64,000 bases of DNA. It comes from Coccinella septempunctata. Lineage: Eukaryota > Arthropoda > Insecta > Coleoptera > Coccinellidae. The stretch lies in the NCBI RefSeq assembly GCF_907165205.1, contig NW_025408037.1, forward strand, positions 1-64,000, read 5' to 3'. Numbering within the stretch: the first letter of the stretch is position 1; the number at the start of each line of letters is the position of its first letter. Made by a program: the position numbers and the translations under genes. Shown piece by piece: positions 25,373 to 38,158 of this stretch. Under the pieces are notes generated by a model. That model was not told the origin of the DNA. It was given only the letters and a program-made list of their open reading frames with translations, and did not search any database.

Positions 25373-25544
25373 GAAAACATCGTAGGAAGTAGTATCTCAC
25401 CTAACTCAACCCAAATCGACGATAAAAAGCATAGGTCACGCTTCATATAAGAAAGTCGTTCGGACTGAAAATTCCACATATAGTAAAATGTGAGGTTCGG
25501 AGACATAATTTTCTTTTTTTCAAAAATTAGGGAAGATATGAACG
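25373..25544 (+). repeat. G monomer (172 bp)
   Basis: ACATCG and CT deletion. The tail has ATTAGGG where the homologue at 7474 has TTTGGG. Confidence 0.92.
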
Positions 25545-26588
25545 GAAAACTTCGTAGGAAGTAGTATCTCACCTAAGTCAACCCAAATCGACGATAAAAA
25601 GCATAGGTCACGCTTCATATAAGAAAGTCGTTCGGACTCTGAAAATTCCACATATAGTAAAATGTGAGGTTCGGAGACATAATTTTCATTTTTTCAAAAA
25701 CTAGGGAAGGTATGAACGGAAAACTTCGTAGGAAGTAGTATCTCACCTAACTCAACCCAAATCGACGATAAAAAGCATAGGTCACGCTTCATATAAGAAA
25801 GTCGTTCGGACTCTGAAAATTCCACATATAGTAAAATGTGAGGTTCGGAGACATAATTTTCATTTTTTCAAAAACTAGGGAAGGTATGAACGGAAAACTT
25901 CGTAGGAAGTAGTATCTCACCTAACTCAACCCAAATCGACGATAAAAAGCATAGGTCACGCTTCGTATAAGAAAGTCGTTCGGACTCTGAAAATTCCACA
26001 TATAGTAAAATGTGAGGTTCGGAGACATAATTTTCATTTTTTCAAAAACTAGGGAAGGTATGAACGGAAAACTTCCTAGGAAGTAGTATCTCACCTAAGT
26101 CAACCCAAATCGACGATAAAAAGCATAGGTCACGCTTCATATAAGAAAGTCGTTCGGACTCTGAAAATTCCACATATAGTAAAATGTGAGGTTCGGAGAC
26201 ATAATTTTCTTTTTTTCAAAAATTTGGGAAGATATGAACGGAAAACTTCGTAGGAAGTAGTATCTCACCTAACTCAACCCAAATCGACGATAAAAAGCAT
26301 AGGTCACGCTTCATATAAGAAAGTCGTTCGGACTCTGAAAATTCCACATATAGTAAAATGTGAGGTTCGGAGACATAATTTTCATTTTTTCAAAAATTAG
26401 GGAAGGTATGAACGGGAAACTTCGTAGGAAGTTGTATCTCACCTAATTACACCCAAATCGACGATAAAAACCATAGGTCACGCTTCATATAAGAAAGTCG
26501 TTCGGACTCTGAAAATTCCACATATAGTAAAATGTGAGGTTCGGAGACATAATTTTCATTTTTTCAAAAACTAGGGAAGGTATGAACG
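25545..26588 (+). repeat. Six monomers A(gtca)-A-A-C-A-B
   Basis: The first three copy 7646..8167 (CTTCGTATAAG in the third). Then C (CT7C, 26067), A (26241) and B (26415) form the first three units of a 7-mer, cut off by a complete 7-mer starting at 26589. Confidence 0.83.
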
Positions 26589-27805
26589 GAAAACTTCCTA
26601 GGAAGTAGTATCTCACCTAAGTCAACCCAAATCGACGATAAAAAGCATAGGTCACGCTTCATATAAGAAAGTCGTTCGGACTCTGAAAATTCCACATATA
26701 GTAAAATGTGAGGTTCGGAGACATAATTTTCTTTTTTCAAAAATTTGGGAAGATATGAACGGAAAACTTCGTAGGAAGTAGTATCTCACCTAACTCAACC
26801 CAAATCGACGATAAAAAGCATAGGTCACGCTTCATATAAGAAAGTCGTTCGGACTCTGAAAATTCCACATATAGTAAAATGTGAGGTTCGGAGACATAAT
26901 TTTCATTTTTTCAAAAATTAGGGAAGGTATGAACGGGAAACTTCGTAGGAAGTTGTATCTCACCTAATTACACCCAAATCGACGATAAAAACCATAGGTC
27001 ACGCTTCATATAAGAAAGTCGTTCGGACTCTGAAAATTCCACATATAGTAAAATGTGAGGTTCGGAGACATAATTTTCATTTTTTCAAAAACTAGGGAAG
27101 GTATGAACGGAAAACTTCCTAGGAAGTAGTATCTCACCTAAGTCAACCCAAATCGACGATAAAAAGCATAGGTCACGCTTCATATAAGAAAGTCGTTCGG
27201 ACTCTGAAAATTCCACATATAGTAAAATATGAGGTTCGGAGACATAATTTTCATTTTTTCAAAAATTAGGGAAGGTATGAACGGGAAACTTCGTAGGAAG
27301 TTGTATCTCACCTAATTACACCCAAATCGACGATAAAAACCATAGGTCACGCTTCATATAAGAAAGTCGTTCGGACTCTGAAAATTCCACATATAGTAAA
27401 ATGTGAGGTTCGGAGACATAATTTTCATTTTTTCAAAAACTAGGGAAGGTATGAACGGAAAACTTCCTAGGAAGTAGTATCTCACCTAAGTCAACCCAAA
27501 TCGACGATAAAAAGCATAGGTCACGCTTCATATAAGAAAGTCGTTCGGACTCTGAAAATTCCACATATAGTAAAATGTGAGGTTCGGAGACATAATTTTC
27601 ATTTTTTCAAAAATTAGGGAAGATATGAACGGGAAACTTCGTAGGAAGTAGTATCTCACCTAATTACACTAAAATCGACGAAAAAAACCATAGGTCACAC
27701 TTCATATAAGAAAGTCGTTCGGACTCTGAAAATTCCACATATAGTAAAATGTGAGGTTCGGAGACATAATTTTCATTTTTTCAAAAACTAGGGAAGGTAT
27801 GAACG
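26589..27805 (+). repeat. 7-mer HOR, copy 8 (1217 bp, contains the only 173-mer)
   Basis: The first C monomer (26589..26761) has a CT6C tract, one T short, giving the single 173-bp monomer. The sixth monomer has CTCTGAAA and the D has GGTCACAC. Relative to the left copy, three extra monomers have been inserted here. Confidence 0.87.
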
Positions 27806-28502
27806 GAAAACTTCGTAGGAAGTAGTATCTCACCTAACTCAACCCAAATCGACGATAAAAAGCATAGGTCACGCTTCATATAAGAAAGTCGTTCGGACTC
27901 TGAAAATTCCACATATAGTAAAATGTGAGGTTCGGAGACATAATTTTCTTTTTTTCAAAAATTAGGGAAGATATGAACGGAAAACTTCGTAGGAAGTAGT
28001 ATCTCACCTAACTCAACCCAAATCGACGATAAAAAGCATAGGTCACGCTTCATATAAGAAAGTCGTTCGGACTCTGAAAATTCCACATATAGTAAAATGT
28101 GAGGTTCGGACACATAATTTTCTTATTTTTCAAAAATTAGGGAAGATATGAACGGGAAACTTCGTAGGAAGTAGTATCTCACCTAACTCAACCCAAATCG
28201 ACGATAAAAAGCATAGGTCACGCTTCATATAAGAAAGTCGTTCGGACTCTGAAAATTCCACATATAGTAAAATGTGAGGTTCGGAGACATAATTTTCATT
28301 TTTTCAAAAATTAGGGAAGATATGAACGGGAAACTTCGTAGGAAGTAGTATCTCACCTAATTACACTAAAATCGACGAAAAAAACCATAGGTCACGCTTC
28401 ATATAAGAAAGTCGTTCGGACTCTGAAAATTCCACATATAGTAAAATGTGAGGTTCGGAGACATAATTTTCATTTTTTCAAAAACTAGGGAAGATATGAA
28501 CG
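27806..28502 (+). repeat. 4-mer HOR (697 bp), canonical
   Basis: A(CT7C)-A(CTTAT5C)-gA-D at 27806, 27980, 28155, 28329. GGACACAT near 28110 is a private change. Confidence 0.9.
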
Positions 28503-29022
28503 GAAAACATCGTAGGAAGTAGTATCTCACCTAACTCAACCCAAATCGACGATAAAAAGCATAGGTCACGCTTCATATAAGAAAGTCGTTCGGACTGAAA
28601 ATTCCACATATAGTAAAATGTGAGGTTCGGAGACATAATTTTCTTTTTTTCAAAAATTTGGGAAGATATGAACGGAAAACTTCGTAGGAAGTAGTATCTC
28701 ACCTAAGTCAACCCAAATCGACGATAAAAAGCATAGGTCACGCTTCATATAAGAAAGTCGTTCGGACTCTGAAAATTCCACATATAGTAAAATGTGAGGT
28801 TCGGAGACATAATTTTCATTTTTTCAAAAATTAGGGAAGGTATGAACGGGAAACTTCGTAGGAAGTTGTATCTCACCTAATTACACCCAAATCGACGATA
28901 AAAACCATAGGTCACGCTTCATATAAGAAAGTCGTTCGGACTCTGAAAATTCCACATATAGTAAAATGTGAGGTTCGGAGACATAATTTTCATTTTTTCA
29001 AAAACTAGGGAAGGTATGAACG
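28503..29022 (+). repeat. G (172 bp), A(gtca), B monomers
   Basis: Starts 28503 (ACATCG, CT deletion), 28675, 28849. Middle of the D-G-A-B-E cassette at 28329..29182. Confidence 0.88.
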
Positions 29023-29182
29023 GAAAACTTCGTAGGAAGTAGTATCTCACCTAATTCAACCCAAATCGACGATAAAAACCATAGGTCACGCTTCATATAA
29101 GAAAGTCGTTCGGACTCTGAAAATTCCACATATAGTAAAATGTGATTTTCTTATTTTTCAAAAACTAGGGAAGGTATGAACG
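29023..29182 (+). repeat. E monomer (160 bp)
   Basis: Ends the cassette begun by D at 28329. Followed by an ATATGAGG C monomer, as at 11981. Confidence 0.92.
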
Positions 29183-29878
29183 GAAAACTTCCTAGGAAGT
29201 AGTATCTCACCTAAGTCAACCCAAATCGACGATAAAAAGCATAGGTCACGCTTCATATAAGAAAGTCGTTCGGACTCTGAAAATTCCACATATAGTAAAA
29301 TATGAGGTTCGGAGACATAATTTTCATTTTTTCAAAAATTAGGGAAGGTATGAACGGGAAACTTCGTAGGAAGTTGTATCTCACCTAATTACACCCAAAT
29401 CGACGATAAAAACCATAGGTCACGCTTCATATAAGAAAGTCGTTCGGACTCTGAAAATTCCACATATAGTAAAATGTGAGGTTCGGAGACATAATTTTCA
29501 TTTTTTCAAAAACTAGGGAAGGTATGAACGGAAAACTTCCTAGGAAGTAGTATCTCACCTAAGTCAACCCAAATCGACGATAAAAAGCATAGGTCACGCT
29601 TCATATAAGAAAGTCGTTCGGACTCTGGAAATTCCACATATAGTAAAATGTGAGGTTCGGAGACATAATTTTCATTTTTTCAAAAATTAGGGAAGATATG
29701 AACGGGAAACTTCGTAGGAAGTAGTATCTCACCTAATTACACTAAAATCGACGAAAAAAACCGTAGGTCACGCTTCATATAAGAAAGTCGTTCGGACTCT
29801 GAAAATTCCACATATAGTAAAATGTGAGGTTCGGAGACATAATTTTCATTTTTTCAAAAACTAGGGAAGGTATGAACG
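29183..29878 (+). repeat. Last four monomers of a 7-mer (C-B-C-D)
   Basis: C (ATATGAGG), B, C (CTCTGG), D with AAAAAACCGTAGG. Same E/7-mer junction as at 11980/11981. The offset-19199 duplication begins here (copy at 48382). Confidence 0.85.
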
Positions 29879-31272
29879 GAAAACTTCGTAGGAAGTAGTA
29901 TCTCACCTAACTCAACCCAAATCGACGATAAAAAGCATAGGTCACGCTTCATATAAGAAAGTCGTTCGGACTCTGAAAATTCCACATATAGTAAAATGTG
30001 AGGTTCGGAGACATAATTTTCTTTTTTTCAAAAATTAGGGAAGATATGAACGGAAAACTTCGTAGGAAGTAGTATCTCACCTAACTCAACCCAAATCGAC
30101 GATAAAAAGCATAGGTCACGCTTCATATAAGAAAGTCGTTCGGACTCTGAAAATTCCACATATAGTAAAATGTGAGGTTCGGAGACATAATTTTCTTATT
30201 TTTCAAAAATTAGGGAAGATATGAACGGGAAACTTCGTAGGAAGTAGTATCTCACCTAACTCAACCCAAATCGACGATAAAAAGCATAGGTCACGCTTCA
30301 TATAAGAAAGTCGTTCGGACTCTGAAAATTCCACATATAGTAAAATGTGAGGTTCGGAGACATAATTTTCATTTTTTCAAAAATTAGGGAAGATATGAAC
30401 GGAAAACTTCGTAGGAAGTAGTATCTCACCTAATTACACTAAAATCGACGAAAAAAACCATAGGTCACGCTTCATATAAGAAAGTCGTTCGGACTCTGAA
30501 AATTCCACATATAGTAAAATGTGAGGTTCGGAGACATAATTTTCATTTTTTCAAAAACTAGGGAAGGTATGAACGGAAAACTTCGTAGGAAGTAGTATCT
30601 CACCTAACTCAACCCAAATCGACGATAAAAAGCATAGGTCACGCTTCATATAAGAAAGTCGTTCGGACTCTGAAAATTCCACATATAGTAAAATGTGAGG
30701 TTCGGAGACATAATTTTCTTTTTTTCAAAAATTAGGGAAGATATGAACGGAAAACTTCGTAGGAAGTAGTATCTCACCTAACTCAACCCAAATCGACGAT
30801 AAAAAGCATAGGTCACGCTTCATATAAGAAAGTCGTTCGGACTCTGAAAATTCCACATATAGTAAAATGTGAGGTTCGGAGACATAATTTTCTTATTTTT
30901 CAAAAATAAGGGAAGATATGAACGGGAAACTTCGTAGGAAGTAGTATCTCACCTAACTCAACCCAAATCGACGATAAAAAGCATAGGTCACGCTTCATAT
31001 AAGAAAGTCGTTCGGACTCTGAAAATTCCACATATAGTAAAATGTGAGGTTCGGAGACATAATTTTCATTTTTTCAAAAATTAGGGAAGATATGAACGGA
31101 AAACTTCGTAGGAAGTAGTATCTCACCTAATTACACTAAAATCGACGAAAAAAACCATAGGTCACGCTTCATATAAGAAAGTCGTTCGGACTCTGAAAAT
31201 TCCACATATAGTAAAATGTGAGGTTCGGAGACATAATTTTCATTTTTTCAAAAACTAGGGAAGATATGAACG
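29879..31272 (+). repeat. Two tandem 4-mer HORs (2 x 697 bp)
   Basis: Units 29879..30575 and 30576..31272. In both, the D monomer starts GAAAAC rather than GGAAAC, unlike all other D copies, so the pair shares a recent origin. AAAAATAAGGG near 30905 is private to the second. Confidence 0.92.
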
Positions 31273-34200
31273 GAAAACATCGTAGGAAGTAGTATCTCAC
31301 CTAACTCAACCCAAATCGACGATAAAAAGCATAGGTCACGCTTCATATAAGAAAGTCGTTCGGACTGAAAATTCCACATATAGTAAAATGTGAGGTTCGG
31401 AGACATAATTTTCTTTTTTTCAAAAATTTGGGAAGATATGAACGGAAAACTTCGTAGGAAGTAGTATCTCACCTAAGTCAACCCAAATCGACGATAAAAA
31501 GCATAGGTCACGCTTCATATAAGAAAGTCGTTCGGACTCTGAAAATTCCACATATAGTAAAATGTGAGGTTCGGAGACATAATTTTCATTTTTTCAAAAA
31601 TTAGGGAAGGTATGAACGGGAAACTTCGTAGGAAGTTGTATCTCACCTAATTACACCCAAATCGACGATAAAAACCATAGGTCACGCTTCATATAAGAAA
31701 GTCGTTCGGACTCTGAAAATTCCACATATAGTAAAATGTGAGGTTCGGAGACATAATTTTCATTTTTTCAAAAACTAGGGAAGGTATGAACGGAAAACTT
31801 CGTAGGAAGTAGCATCTCACCTAATTCAACCCAAATCGACGATAAAAACCATAGGTCACGCTTCATATAAGAAAGTCGTTCGGACTCTGAAAATTCCACA
31901 TATAGTAAAATGTGATTTTCTTATTTTTCAAAAACTAGGGAAGGTATGAACGGAAGACTTCGTAGGAAGTAGTATCTCACCTAACTCAACCCAAATCGAC
32001 GATAAAAAGCATAGGTCACGCTTCATATAAGAAAGTCGTTCGGACTCTGAAAATTCCACATATAGTAAAATGTGAGGTTCGGAGACATAATTTTCTTTTT
32101 TTCAAAAATTAGGGAAGATATGAACGGAAAACTTCGTAGGAAGTAGTATCTCACCTAACTCAACCCAAATCGACGATAAAAAGCATAGGTCACGCTTCAT
32201 ATAAGAAAGTCGTTCGGACTCTGAAAATTCCACATATAGTAAAATGTGAGGTTCGGAGACATAATTTTCATTTTTTCAAAAATTAGGGAAGGTATGAACG
32301 GGAAACTTCGTAGGAAGTTGTATCTCACCTAATTACACCCAAATCGACGATAAAAACCATAGGTCACGCTTCATATAAGAAAGTCGTTCGGACTCTGAAA
32401 ATTCCACATATAGTAAAATGTGAGGTTCGGAGACATAATTTTCATTTTTTCAAAAACTAGGGAAGGTATGAACGGAAAACTTCCTAGGAAGTAGTATCTC
32501 ACCTAAGTCAACCCAAATCGACGATAAAAAGCATAGGTCACGCTTCATATAAGAAAGTCGTTCGGACTCTGAAAATTCCACATATAGTAAAATGTGAGGT
32601 TCGGAGACATAATTTTCATTTTTTCAAAAACTAGGGAAGGTATGAACGGAAAACTTCGTAGGAAGTAGCATCTCACCTAATTCAACCCAAATCGACGATA
32701 AAAACCATAGGTCACGCTTCATATAAGAAAGTCGTTCGGACTCTGAAAATTCCACATATAGTAAAATGTGATTTTCTTATTTTTCAAAAACTAGGGAAGG
32801 TATGAACGGAAGACTTCGTAGGAAGTAGTATCTCACCTAACTCAACCCAAATCGACGATAAAAAGCATAGGTCACGCTTCATATAAGAAAGTCGTTCGGA
32901 CTGAAAATTCCACATATAGTAAAATGTGAGGTTCGGAGACATAATTTTCATTTTTTCAAAAACTAGGGAAGATATGAACGGAAAACATCGTAGGAAGTAG
33001 TATCTCACCTAACTCAACCCAAATCGACGATAAAAAGCATAGGTCACGCTTCATATAAGAAAGTCGTTCGGACTGAAAATTCCACATATAGTAAAATGTG
33101 AGGTTCGGAGACATAATTTTCTTTTTTTCAAAAATTAGGGAAGGTATGAACGGAAAACTTCGTAGGAAGTAGTATCTCACCTAAGTCAACCCAAATCGAC
33201 GATAAAAAGCATAGGTCACGCTTCATATAAGAAAGTCGTTCGGACTCTGAAAATTCCACATATAGTAAAATGTGAGGTTCGGAGACATAATTTTCATTTT
33301 TTCAAAAATTAGGGAAGGTATGAACGGGAAACTTCGTAGGAAGTTGTATCTCACCTAATTACACCCAAATCGACGATAAAAACCATAGGTCACGCTTCAT
33401 ATAAGAAAGTCGTTCGGACTCTGAAAATTCCACATATAGTAAAATGTGAGGTTCGGAGACATAATTTTCATTTTTTCAAAAACTAGGGAAGGTATGAACG
33501 GAAAACTTCGTAGGAAGTAGCATCTCACCTAATTCAACCCAAATCGACGATAAATACCATAGGTCACGCTTCATATAAGAAAGTCGTTCGGACTCTGAAA
33601 ATTCCACATATAGTAAAATGTGATTTTCTTATTTTTCAAAAACTAGGGAAGGTATGAACGGAAGACTTCGTAGGAAGTAGTATCTCACCTAACTCAACCC
33701 AAATCGACGATAAAAAGCATAGGTCACGCTTCATATAAGAAAGTCGTTCGGACTCTGAAAATTCCACATATAGTAAAATGTGAGGTTCGGAGACATAATT
33801 TTCTTTTTTTCAAAAATTAGGGAAGATATGAACGGAAAACTTCGTAGGAAGTAGTATCTCACCTAACTCAACCCAAATCGACGATAAAAAGCATAGGTCA
33901 CGCTTCATATAAGAAAGTCGTTCGGACTCTGAAAATTCCACATATAGTAAAATGTGAGGTTCGGAGACATAATTTTCATTTTTTCAAAAATTAGGGAAGG
34001 TATGAACGGGAAACTTCGTAGGAAGTTGTATCTCACCTAATTACACCCAAATCGACGATAAAAACCATAGGTCACGCTTCATATAAGAAAGTCGTTCGGA
34101 CTCTGAAAATTCCACATATAGTAAAATGTGAGGTTCGGAGACATAATTTTCATTTTTTCAAAAATTAGGGAAGGTATGAACGGGAAACTTCGTAGGAAGT

Positions 34201-36764
34201 TGTATCTCACCTAATTACACCCAAATCGACGATAAAAACCATAGGTCACGCTTCATATAAGAAAGTCGTTCGGACTCTGAAAATTCCACATATAGTAAAA
34301 TGTGAGGTTCGGAGACATAATTTTCATTTTTTCAAAAACTAGGGAAGGTATGAACGGAAAACTTCCTAGGAAGTAGTATCTCACCTAAGTCAACCCAAAT
34401 CGACGATAAAAAGCATAGGTCACGCTTCATATAAGAAAGTCGTTCGGACTCTGAAAATTCCACATATAGTAAAATGTGAGGTTCGGAGACATAATTTTCA
34501 TTTTTTCAAAAACTAGGGAAGGTATGAACGGAAAACTTCGTAGGAAGTAGTATCTCACCTAATTCAACCCAAATCGACGATAAAAACCATAGGTCACGCT
34601 TCATATAAGAAAGTCGTTCGGACTCTGAAAATTCCACATATAGTAAAATGTGATTTTCTTATTTTTCAAAAACTAGGGAAGGTATGAACGGAAGACTTCG
34701 TAGGAAGTAGTATCTCACCTAACTCAACCCAAATCGACGATAAAAAGCATAGGTCACACTTCATATAAGAAAGTCGTTCGGACTCTGAAAATTCCACATA
34801 TAGTAAAATGTGAGGTTCGGAGACATAATTTTCTTTTTTTCAAAAATTAGGGAAGATATGAACGGAAAACTTCGTAGGAAGTAGTATCTCACCTAACTCA
34901 ACCCAAATCGACGATAAAAAGCATAGGTCACGCTTCATATAAGAAAGTCGTTCGGACTCTGAAAATTCCACATATAGTAAAATGTGAGGTTCGGAGACAT
35001 AATTTTCATTTTTTCAAAAATTAGGGAAGGTATGAACGGGAAACTTCGTAGGAAGTTGTATCTCACCTAATTACACCCAAATCGACGATAAAAACCATAG
35101 GTCACGCTTCATATAAGAAAGTCGTTCGGACTCTGAAAATTCCACATATAGTAAAATGTGAGGTTCGGAGACATAATTTTCATTTTTTCAAAAATTAGGG
35201 AAGGTATGAACGGGAAACTTCGTAGGAAGTTGTATCTCACCTAATTACACCCAAATCGACGATAAAAACCATAGGTCACGCTTCATATAAGAAAGTCGTT
35301 CGGACTCTGAAAATTCCACATATAGTAAAATGTGAGGTTCGGAGACATAATTTTCATTTTTTCAAAAACTAGGGAAGGTATGAACGGAAAACTTCCTAGG
35401 AAGTAGTATCTCACCTAAGTCAACCCAAATCGACGATAAAAAGCATAGGTCACGCTTCATATAAGAAAGTCGTTCGGACTCTGAAAATTCCACATATAGT
35501 AAAATGTGAGGTTCGGAGACATAATTTTCATTTTTTCAAAAATTAGGGAAGGTATGAACGGGAAACTTCGTAGGAAGTTGTATCTCACCTAATTACACCC
35601 AAATCGACGATAAAAACCATAGGTCACGCTTCATATAAGAAAGTCGTTCGGACTCTGAAAATTCCACATATAGTAAAATGTGAGGTTCGGAGACATAATT
35701 TTCATTTTTTCAAAAACTAGGGAAGGTATGAACGGAAAACTTCGTAGGAAGTAGTATCTCACCTAATTCAACCCAAATCGACGATAAAAACCATAGGTCA
35801 CGCTTCATATAAGAAAGTCGTTCGGACTCTGAAAATTCCACATATAGTAGAATGTGATTTTCTTATTTTTCAAAAACTAGGGAAGGTATGAACGGAAAAC
35901 TTCGTAGGAAGTAGTATCTCACCTAACTCAACCCAAATCGACGATAAAAAGCATAGGTCACGCTTCATATAAGAAAGTCGTTCGGACTCTGAAAATTCCA
36001 CATATAGTAAAATGTGAGGTTCGGAGACATAATTTTCTTTTTTTCAAAAATTAGGGAAGATATGAACGGAAAACTTCGTAGGAAGTAGTATCTCACCTAA
36101 CTCAACCCAAATCGACGATAAAAAGCATAGGTCACGCTTCATATAAGAAAGTCGTTCGGACTCTGAAAATTCCACATATAGTAAAATGTGAGGTTCGGAG
36201 ACATAATTTTCATTTTTTCAAAAATTAGGGAAGGTATGAACGGGAAACTTCGTAGGAAGTAGTATCTCACCTAATTACACCCAAATCGACGATAAAAACC
36301 ATAGGTCACGCTTCATATAAGAAAGTCGTTCGGACTCTGAAAATTCCACATATAGTAAAATGTGAGGTTCGGAGACATAATTTTCATTTTTTCAAAAACT
36401 AGGGAAGGTATGAACGGAAAACTTCCTAGGAAGTAGTATCTCACCTAAGTCAACCCAAATCGACGATAAAAAGCATAGGTCACGCTTCATATAAGAAAGT
36501 CGTTCGGACTCTGGAAATTCCACATATAGTAAAATGTGAGGTTCGGAGACATAATTTTCATTTTTTCAAAAATTAGGGAAGATATGAACGGGAAACTTCG
36601 TAGGAAGTAGTATCTCACCTAATTACACTAAAATCGACGAAAAAAACCATAGGTCACGCTTCATATAAGAAAGTCGTTCGGACTCTGAAAATTCCACATA
36701 TAGTAAAATGTGAGGTTCGGAGATATAATTTTCATTTTTTCAAAAACTAGGGAAGGTATGAACG
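31273..36764 (+). repeat. E-bounded block 1 (five E monomers)
   Basis: E monomers at 31793, 32649, 33501, 34531 and 35735 are spaced 856, 852, 1030 and 1204 bp. Between them lie A (CT7C), A (CAT6C), one or two B, and C, so spacing changes by whole monomers. G monomers: 31273..31444, and a tandem pair at 32809..32980 and 32981..33152. Variants AGTAGCATC and GATAAATACC mark particular E copies. The monomer after E often begins GAAGACTTCG. The block ends with A, A, B-like, C, D at 35895..36764. Confidence 0.9.
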
Positions 36765-37980
36765 GAAAACTTCGTAGGAAGTAGTATCTCACCTAACTCA
36801 ACCCAAATCGACGATAAAAAGCATAGGTCACGCTTCATATAAGAAAGTCGTTCGGACTCTGAAAATTCCACATATAGTAAAATGTGAGGTTCGGAGACAT
36901 AATTTTCTTTTTTTCAAAAATTAGGGAAGATATGAACGGAAAACTTCGTAGGAAGTAGTATCTCACCTAACTCAACCCAAATCGACGATAAAAAGCATAG
37001 GTCACGCTTCATATAAGAAAGTCGTTCGGACTCTGAAAATTCCACATATAGTAAAATGTGAGGTTCGGAGACATAATTTTCTTATTTTTCAAAAATTAGG
37101 GAAGATATGAACGGGAAACTTCGTAGGAAGTAGTATCTCACCTAACTCAACCCAAATCGACGATAAAAAGCATAGGTCACGCTTCATATAAGAAAGTCGT
37201 TCGGACTCTGAAAATTCCACATATAGTAAAATGTGAGGTTCGGAGACATAATTTTCATTTTTTCAAAAATTAGGGAAGATATGAACGGGAAACTTCGTAG
37301 GAAGTAGTATCTCACCTAATTACACTAAAATCGACGAAAAAAACCATAGGTCACGCTTCATATAAGAAAGTCGTTCGGACTCTGAAAATTCCACATATAG
37401 TAAAATGTGAGGTTCGGAGACATAATTTTCATTTTTTCAAAAACTAGGGAAGGTATGAACGGAAAACTTCGTAGGAAGTAGTATCTCACCTAACTCAACC
37501 CAAATCGACGATAAAAAGCATAGGTCACGCTTCATATAAGAAAGTCGTTCGGACTCTGAAAATTCCACATATAGTAAAATGTGAGGTTCGGAGACATAAT
37601 TTTCTTTTTTTCAAAAATTAGGGAAGATATGAACGGAAAACTTCGTAGGAAGTAGTATCTCACCTAACTCAACCCAAATCGACGATAAAAAGCATAGGTC
37701 ACGCTTCATATAAGAAAGTCGTTCGGACTCTGAAAATTCCACATATAGTAAAATGTGAGGTTCGGAGACATAATTTTCTTATTTTTCAAAAATTAGGGAA
37801 GATATGAACGGGAAACTTCGTAGGAAGTAGTATCTCACCTAACTCAACCCAAATCGACGATAAAAAGCATAGGTCACGCTTCATATAAGAAAGTCGTTCG
37901 GACTCTGAAAATTCCACATATAGTAAAATGTGAGGTTCGGAGACATAATTTTCATTTTTTCAAAAATTAGGGAAGATATG
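34531..37980 (+). repeat. Segmental duplication at offset 23677, left copy
   Basis: E monomers 34531/58208 and 35735/59412, D monomers 36591/60268, and 4-mers 36765/60442 are all 23677 bp apart, and TATAGTAGAATG is shared. Part of it (34531..~36240) also matches 38679..~40390 at offset 4148. The right end is approximate. Confidence 0.8.
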
Positions 37981-38158
37981 AACGGGAAACTTCGTAGGAA
38001 GTAGTATCTCACCTAATTACACTAAAATCGACGAAAAAAACCATAGGTCACGCTTCATATAAGAAAGTCGTTCGGACTCTGAAAATTCCACATATAGTAA
38101 AATGTGAGGTTCGGAGACATAATTTTCATTTTTTCAAAAACTAGGGAAGATATGAACG
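36765..38158 (+). repeat. Two tandem 4-mer HORs (2 x 697 bp)
   Basis: Units 36765..37461 and 37462..38158, both canonical. The monomer just before the first unit has GGAGATATAAT near 36722. Confidence 0.92.

Larger units (their letters stand above)
18422..26588 (+). repeat. Long segmental duplication, right copy (partner 523..~8689)
   Basis: Keeps monomer register with the left copy over about 8.2 kb with no net length change, despite including 160-, 172-, 174- and 175-bp units. It overlaps the second 3830-bp super-repeat, so the two duplication events are nested. Confidence 0.85.
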
